From contig CM060731.1 of NCBI GenBank assembly GCA_030704615.1, positions 34,720,001 to 34,784,000 of the forward strand: a DNA stretch of 64,000 nt, written 5' to 3'. This document shows, one piece after another, positions 58,914-64,000 of this stretch (its first letter is position 1; the number at the start of each line of letters is the position of its first letter). A program made the position numbers and the translations under genes. The DNA comes from Takakia lepidozioides. Taxonomy: Eukaryota > Streptophyta > Takakiopsida > Takakiales > Takakiaceae. Below the pieces are notes generated by a model that worked only from the letters and a program-made list of their open reading frames with translations, did no database searches and was not told where the DNA came from.

Positions 58914-61900
58914 GTAATGCTTAAACCAAAAATACATCGTGTATGTGTAATTTAGTTTGGCAAGTGAGGGCTCACTAGGTGAGTATATTTCCTTTACATT
59001 ATTTGGATTGATGTAAGGAAACAGAATTGCTACATATGACTCTGAATACATCTCTGAACCCTCATTTGGGATGATATATACTTTACGGAGGCCTTCTATA
59101 AGATTGTTGCGAAGTTTTTTATGACAAAAATATCTAAATCGTCTTACTAATTTCAATGCGAACCCACAAATGATTGCATAAGGTCTATTTTTGCTTGACA
59201 CGAGCATGGTGAATTGTTGGATTTTGCATTCCCAGCACATGAGGGCAATTGGTGTTAGCCTTAGGCATTTCTACTTAATCTGGATGCTAGGGCTCTCGAG
59301 ATCGGTGATTTTTTGGTGTTGATATAGTGTAAAGTGCATGGTTGCGACATTGGATGAATGTGGGATTTTGAAGGCTAGTGCAAGTTTGTGTTTGACTGTA
59401 AATTTGGGTTTGATTTCTGCACAGGTGCAATTTATTTTGGAATCTAATTTATCCGTAGATGAACCATATCAACCTTTGCTACAAACATTAATTGTATTGG
59501 TGGTGATTTGAGTCGGTGAAGGAAGATGATCCAAGGAGTACCCAACATATCAACAAACCTATGATGTTGATAAGACACTCATAGAATAAGGTTGAACATA
59601 GTTTAGGATAACATTCATTAACCATGGACGAGCCACATGTCAATGCAACACATATGTAACACATAAAGTATTCTTATAACTCACCTGAAGTGTAGCTGAT
59701 TGCCTTCTCACATGGGAATCCTAGATGTATTTTAGCACAGATTTAATTCGGGGTGAAGGTTGTAATAATGTTATACACAACGTGTGTATCCCACCATACC
59801 TGTTTTTTTGTCATTCTGATCTTAGATGCACCCATATGAGAACCATTTCAAGTAAAGAAGTTGATGGTCGTAATTATCTTGGTATATGATTTGAATTCAA
59901 AGTAGCACAAAACATTCAACAAGAATCTCAATGCAGATAAGAGTCTGCTGGAAATGCACTGACCAGTTCTATACTAGCCTTCACCTATGTGTATTTTAAA
60001 TACCGACATATACATTATATACATACATGAAGGGGTATTAAAAATAACTGATTATATACATATTTTAGGGATTAATATAATGAATAAAAGTAGTGTTTTG
60101 GTACCTATTGTGGAGTGAGGTTTTGCGGGTTCGATTCTCGATCAGCAGTCACACTTTTTTGCCCTTTGCGCCAATGACTTCGCTTTAATGACATTTTACA
60201 TATCATATTTAAGAATATACATAAGTAAAAATATTTATTAGATTATAAATAACACTCGAATACATATAGAGATGTATTATTATTTCTAACGGTATTAATT
60301 TGTATAATTACTGTATGGAAGTTTTTTAATTCAAAAAATATGTATCCATATGATAAAATCATGAAATAATCTATATACAAAGGTACTTGTAATTGATGAT
60401 GATATATATGATAAGTGTGCACCCCCATTGAACCATTGACCGTACGTTGGAACAAAATTAATTCTATAACTAGATTAGAGACACGTTCGACCAATTTTGT
60501 TTTTGGTGTGTTTGGATGACAGCTTATGGTAGACTGTAATCCAATGAAAAGGGATGAGTGTGATTTTTTGGGCCAATTTTAATTGTATGTTTCCTCTATA
60601 ATTTGAATAACCAATCATGTTTTTCTTTGTTGCAAGTTGTATTTCTTGATGAAAATGATAAAACATTGGAAAATTGTGTTACACAAATATCCTCAATCTG
60701 GAGGAATGATGTTACTGCACTAATATCTCCACATCTGCTGCTAAAGTTTTAGCGTTCCCTGCCCTGAAAAACAAAATAGTCGTATAACTAAAATCTGATG
60801 TGACAAAGTCTGGTGGAATATTGGTAAGGAGAAGAACTGGTGGGCGGTAAGGGATCTACCTTGGTTATCCGTGGATGAAAACGGCCGCGACCCTATTCGG
60901 GTCGCGCCGGCCTTTAGGGGTTAATAAGAGAGAGCCAACAAGTTTTAGTCGCAAGAGGGGTTTTTGTGTCGAATTCTGTATTGAAATTATTTATAATTCA
61001 CTGTAATGTGTTCACTATCTTTTATTGACACAACTACTTGTGAGTTGTTCTGTTCACATAGGTTCTCCCCTACACATCAATGCCACAACTTAGTCTGATC
61101 CTGTTGTACCTTCCCCAAGCAACAACTCTAAATTTCTAAGACAAACCCTTGGGCTCACAGAGAGGCATACTTTTTTGGCATGCACTCCAAGAAAAGTTTT
61201 TTTTGTTTTCGGTTTATGGTTTTTGTAATGAAAGTAGCTCATAATTACAAATATTTTGGATGAAACATTAAACCAAATATAGATAGATATATTATAGTCA
61301 AAAATAATAATAATATATATTAAATATATATTAAAATAGTGAACCTCGTAATAGCTCTTTTGACTCATGAATGCCAAAGTTTGGTTCTGGTAATAATTGT
61401 ATAAATATGATTTTCCAACGTGCCCAGCCAAAAAACAAAATTATCTGTGTAAGTTCCAGAGACATCCAGCTATTTATCAATGTTCGAAAGTATTCTATCT
61501 GAACTGAAAAGGTCAGGACCTGGCATGGAAGAAACATAAAATATGTAGAACTTTTTTTTCTTAAAGAACATAAAACCAATGTAGAGTTTCCGTCCCCTGT
61601 TATTAAGAGGAAAAACCATTACTGAATCCATTTAAGAAAAGAAAAAAGAAGCATAGAATGTCAAGGAAGTGGACTCATTCAAAAAATGCAGAAAGTAAAG
61701 TTGACATCCCACAGTTCGCCTGTCGTCCTTTTCGCCGGCACAACACCTTCCGGCCACCACCCCCTGGACTCAGTCTTGGATGAATAATGGAACCAATCGG
61801 ATGTCTTCTGTGATATCGCATCTGCCTTTCACAATTTGAAGGCAAACTCCCAAATATAACAAAATAGCCAACCGTACGTTTTTTCTTGCACCGTACGTTT

Positions 61901-63036
61901 CAATATTAATTATTATTTAATTTAATCAACTACTATTTTGACAAAGGCAGGCTAGGCCCTACCCTTTTGTCGACAGTGAGTCATCGAGGGTCCAGTCTAA
62001 TATAATCCACCCTTTTAACACAACAAAACAAGGGTGGTCGGGTGACAACCACCCGGGATCGTGACCGGCAGAGTAAGCGGTAGCCAGCAGGACACGCGGC
62101 GACGGTGGTGCTGACGACCAGTTACATGTGCGAGTCACCTCGCCGTCGGATCCAATAAGATCGTCTCTGACAGATAATCGAGACCCTCCAGATGGCCCAG
62201 TAGCAGTATACAGGACGACCATGAACATAAACCGGACCTTTCTCACTCTCATTTACTTTTACCGAATGTCGGTGTAAGGAAAAAGTTTCAGTTAGCTGCA
62301 AGTGGTTTAGGTTTAGTAGGGCATGGACTCGGCGCCCTCCGTTAAGCGACGTAAATTAATAAATAGCAAAAAAGAGAATAAGTATAGAATTTGAAATATT
62401 CAGCTATATTTAGCCACGGGCGAAACGCCGCTGGTCGGGACCACCGATGAACGCTTTCCGTTAGTCAGCGCCGCGAATGGAATCTGTTGACCGACGGAGA
62501 TGGCCCGGTAGGTAACGACGGTAGGGGTGGTTGTCGGACGGATGGAAGATTTCTTTCCCGTAGCCCTAGTTTGAAGAAGGACGAATGGATTTAAAGAGAG
62601 CAGGACGGATGATAATCAGCTGGTGTTGGGTAAATGGGGGATTTTACCGTTTGTAGTTCAAAATTGCGGGCACGGGCAGGTTACTAGTGAGGGGAGGAGA
62701 GGGTGGCGCTGGCGTCAGTCGTCTCTTTCCCCCAGGGCCTTTTCCTCGCTGTGGACCCACTGGACCCACCATCGCTGGAGGCCGCACTGTCTGGTTGCGA
62801 CCTGGTTGCGTGTTGTGGAGCTGGAGAAGAAGCTCACAATCATTCGCTTGCTTCAGATTCACATGCGCTGGTCCCAATTGTCTACTCATGTTCACTGGGC
62901 CGCATTGTTTGGGCTTGGCTACAGTGGTGGACTCGCAGCATTCCGATCTCCGTCTATGTGTTTTCCTCTCCCAAACTCTCTGTTTGGTGCTAAGGTGCTT
63001 GCTTTGAAGTAACTGCATAAGGAGGAGCGGGGAGTG
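58914..63036. other. AT-rich intergenic region, then promoter of the transporter gene
   Basis: 58914-61700 is AT-rich with frames under 115 codons and no domain. A B-box-like GCGGGTTCGATTCTCG at about 60127 may mark a SINE remnant. A GC-rich hairpin (CGCGACCC-tattc-GGGTCGCG) stands at about 60884-60906. From 61680 base composition rises; 62600-63036 looks like leader sequence of the next gene, and its overlapping frames on both strands lack motifs. Confidence 0.5.
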
Positions 63037-63166
63037 ATGGCAGCTGCCGGCCCGCCGGTCACTGTGGTAGTAGCGCCACCGATCATCAAACCAGAGGAGC
63101 TGCACCACCATGCGCTTGAGCAGCTGCCTGGCCTGGCCTACTGCATCAATGATAATCCTCGCTGGG
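63037..63166 (+). CDS. Nucleobase-ascorbate transporter (NAT), first exon, gene runs off window
   Basis: Encodes MAAAGPPVTVVVAPPIIKPE, then EQLPGLAYCINDNPRWG, interrupted at G|GTGAGT. The conserved N-terminus of plant NAT proteins reads as a Pro-rich leader, then a Tyr-Cys-Ile motif and PxW just before the first membrane span. NATs carry xanthine, uric acid or ascorbate across membranes by proton symport. Only 43 codons are visible; exon 2 with the first membrane helix was not seen before 64000, so the call rests on the short conserved leader. Confidence 0.65.
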
Positions 63167-64000
63167 GTGAGTGCTTCCTGATTGCATTTGGGTTCTGCTG
63201 AGAAGGAACATAAACTGTGAATTCATTCCCTCATCGATTGCTGAGGTAGTCCCGTGACACTGTGTCATGGTTTAGCTCAGTTTCCAGGTTCAGGACAGGT
63301 CAGGGTCGGGTTTCGAATCTCGCGGCTAGACTGATTCACTCCAAATCCTCCAATTGTCGGGTCCTTTTGACACGCCAGTATTCTTCAGGAAATTTCCCTT
63401 AGATTGATGTAACCGTTTGAACAACGTATGCTGCTTGAAGGTGCAAGACGATGATAATTCTGACAATTGGATATACATTGAAATTCCGATGGGTTTTTCT
63501 TCCGTGTTGAAGAAGCATTATTCGTTTCTCCGGAAAATCTGCACTTCTGTTCCTTCCTGTCTCATCTGGGTGTCTTCTCTATCGTGCTGCCCACTCCTGA
63601 GCATGCATTCTGAGCTTCCCCAGCATGGGATCATGTGAACTGCTGCCTGTCTGTCCCTCTCTCCCCTCCCCTTGAACTTCGTTTGCTCGGGCTTTCTGTT
63701 CACACTGAAGTTACTCAAAAACCCTCGGTCACTTTCCAGCTTGTCGAGTTCACTGCAGTCATTGCAGGTCTTGCAACACGGGTATTCGATTGCGTCATGG
63801 GAATTGTGCTCCAATGTTTGGACCTGTCATCTTCTTCTTATGCCTTTGGGTGCAAGCTTACGACAGCCATATACTTTAAAGCCGGTATAAAGTTCGGGGA
63901 CCTGTCATAAGGCGGGCCCCCTTAGGTCCTCATGACTTATCCGAGGAATTTCATTTTATGGAACCTTGCTCAGTACACTTGAGGCGATCCCCCTCTCTGG
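63167..64000. other. Probable intron 1 of the NAT gene
   Basis: Pyrimidine-rich sequence without a convincing coding block. A B-box-like GGGTTTCGAATCTCGC at about 63307 hints at a SINE piece. The frames on either strand overlap and look random. Confidence 0.4.

Noticed and set aside
62623-63012. 129-codon plus-strand frame and a 155-codon minus-strand frame
   Set aside because: They overlap in the GC-rich leader of the transporter gene, show no domain, and probably result from base composition.

Overview
The window is nuclear DNA of a land plant. It has many short exons with GT-AG introns of 100-800 bases, plant-type gene families, abundant antisense DYW-type PPR sequence, a Ty3/gypsy chromovirus, CACTA transposons and tRNA-derived SINEs. 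The PPR-rich repeats and an FBA-domain F-box gene suggest a lycophyte or fern rather than a flowering plant, but the sequence alone cannot settle this.

Layout. 1-610: unassigned sequence with palindromes. 611-7292: a CACTA-type DNA transposon (target duplication CCT) carrying antisense fragments of a PPR gene, a WEB-family coiled-coil gene and a GMC oxidoreductase gene. 7293-9472: unassigned DNA with a foldback. 9473-16926: a nearly intact minus-strand Ty3/gypsy chromovirus (target duplication CAATG) with two unequal LTRs. 16927-19391: AT-rich DNA. 19392-27010: a complete 20-exon xylose isomerase gene (+). 27011-32400: intergenic DNA with a hairpin and a SINE cluster. 32494-34329: a four-exon PADRE/DUF4228 gene (+). 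35100-37420: a four-exon F-box/FBA gene (-). 38126-42243: a nine-exon biotin-protein ligase gene (+), divergent from the F-box gene. 42244-50209: SINE copies and a decayed CACTA relative. 50520-58017: a second CACTA element (target duplication ACT) inserted in frame into an unrecognised minus-strand ORF. 58658-58913: a lone first exon of a GDSL lipase. 63037-63166: first exon of a nucleobase-ascorbate transporter that runs off the window.

The four complete host genes (sugar isomerisation, a membrane-anchored PADRE protein, an F-box adaptor and biotinylation of carboxylases) are housekeeping or signalling genes with no obvious joint pathway. The most unusual content is the pair of CACTA elements. 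They share ends and a PPR scaffold but have different cargo in the middle. Some cargo keeps introns and splice sites, so it was captured as DNA rather than through RNA. No transposase was seen in either, so both look non-autonomous.
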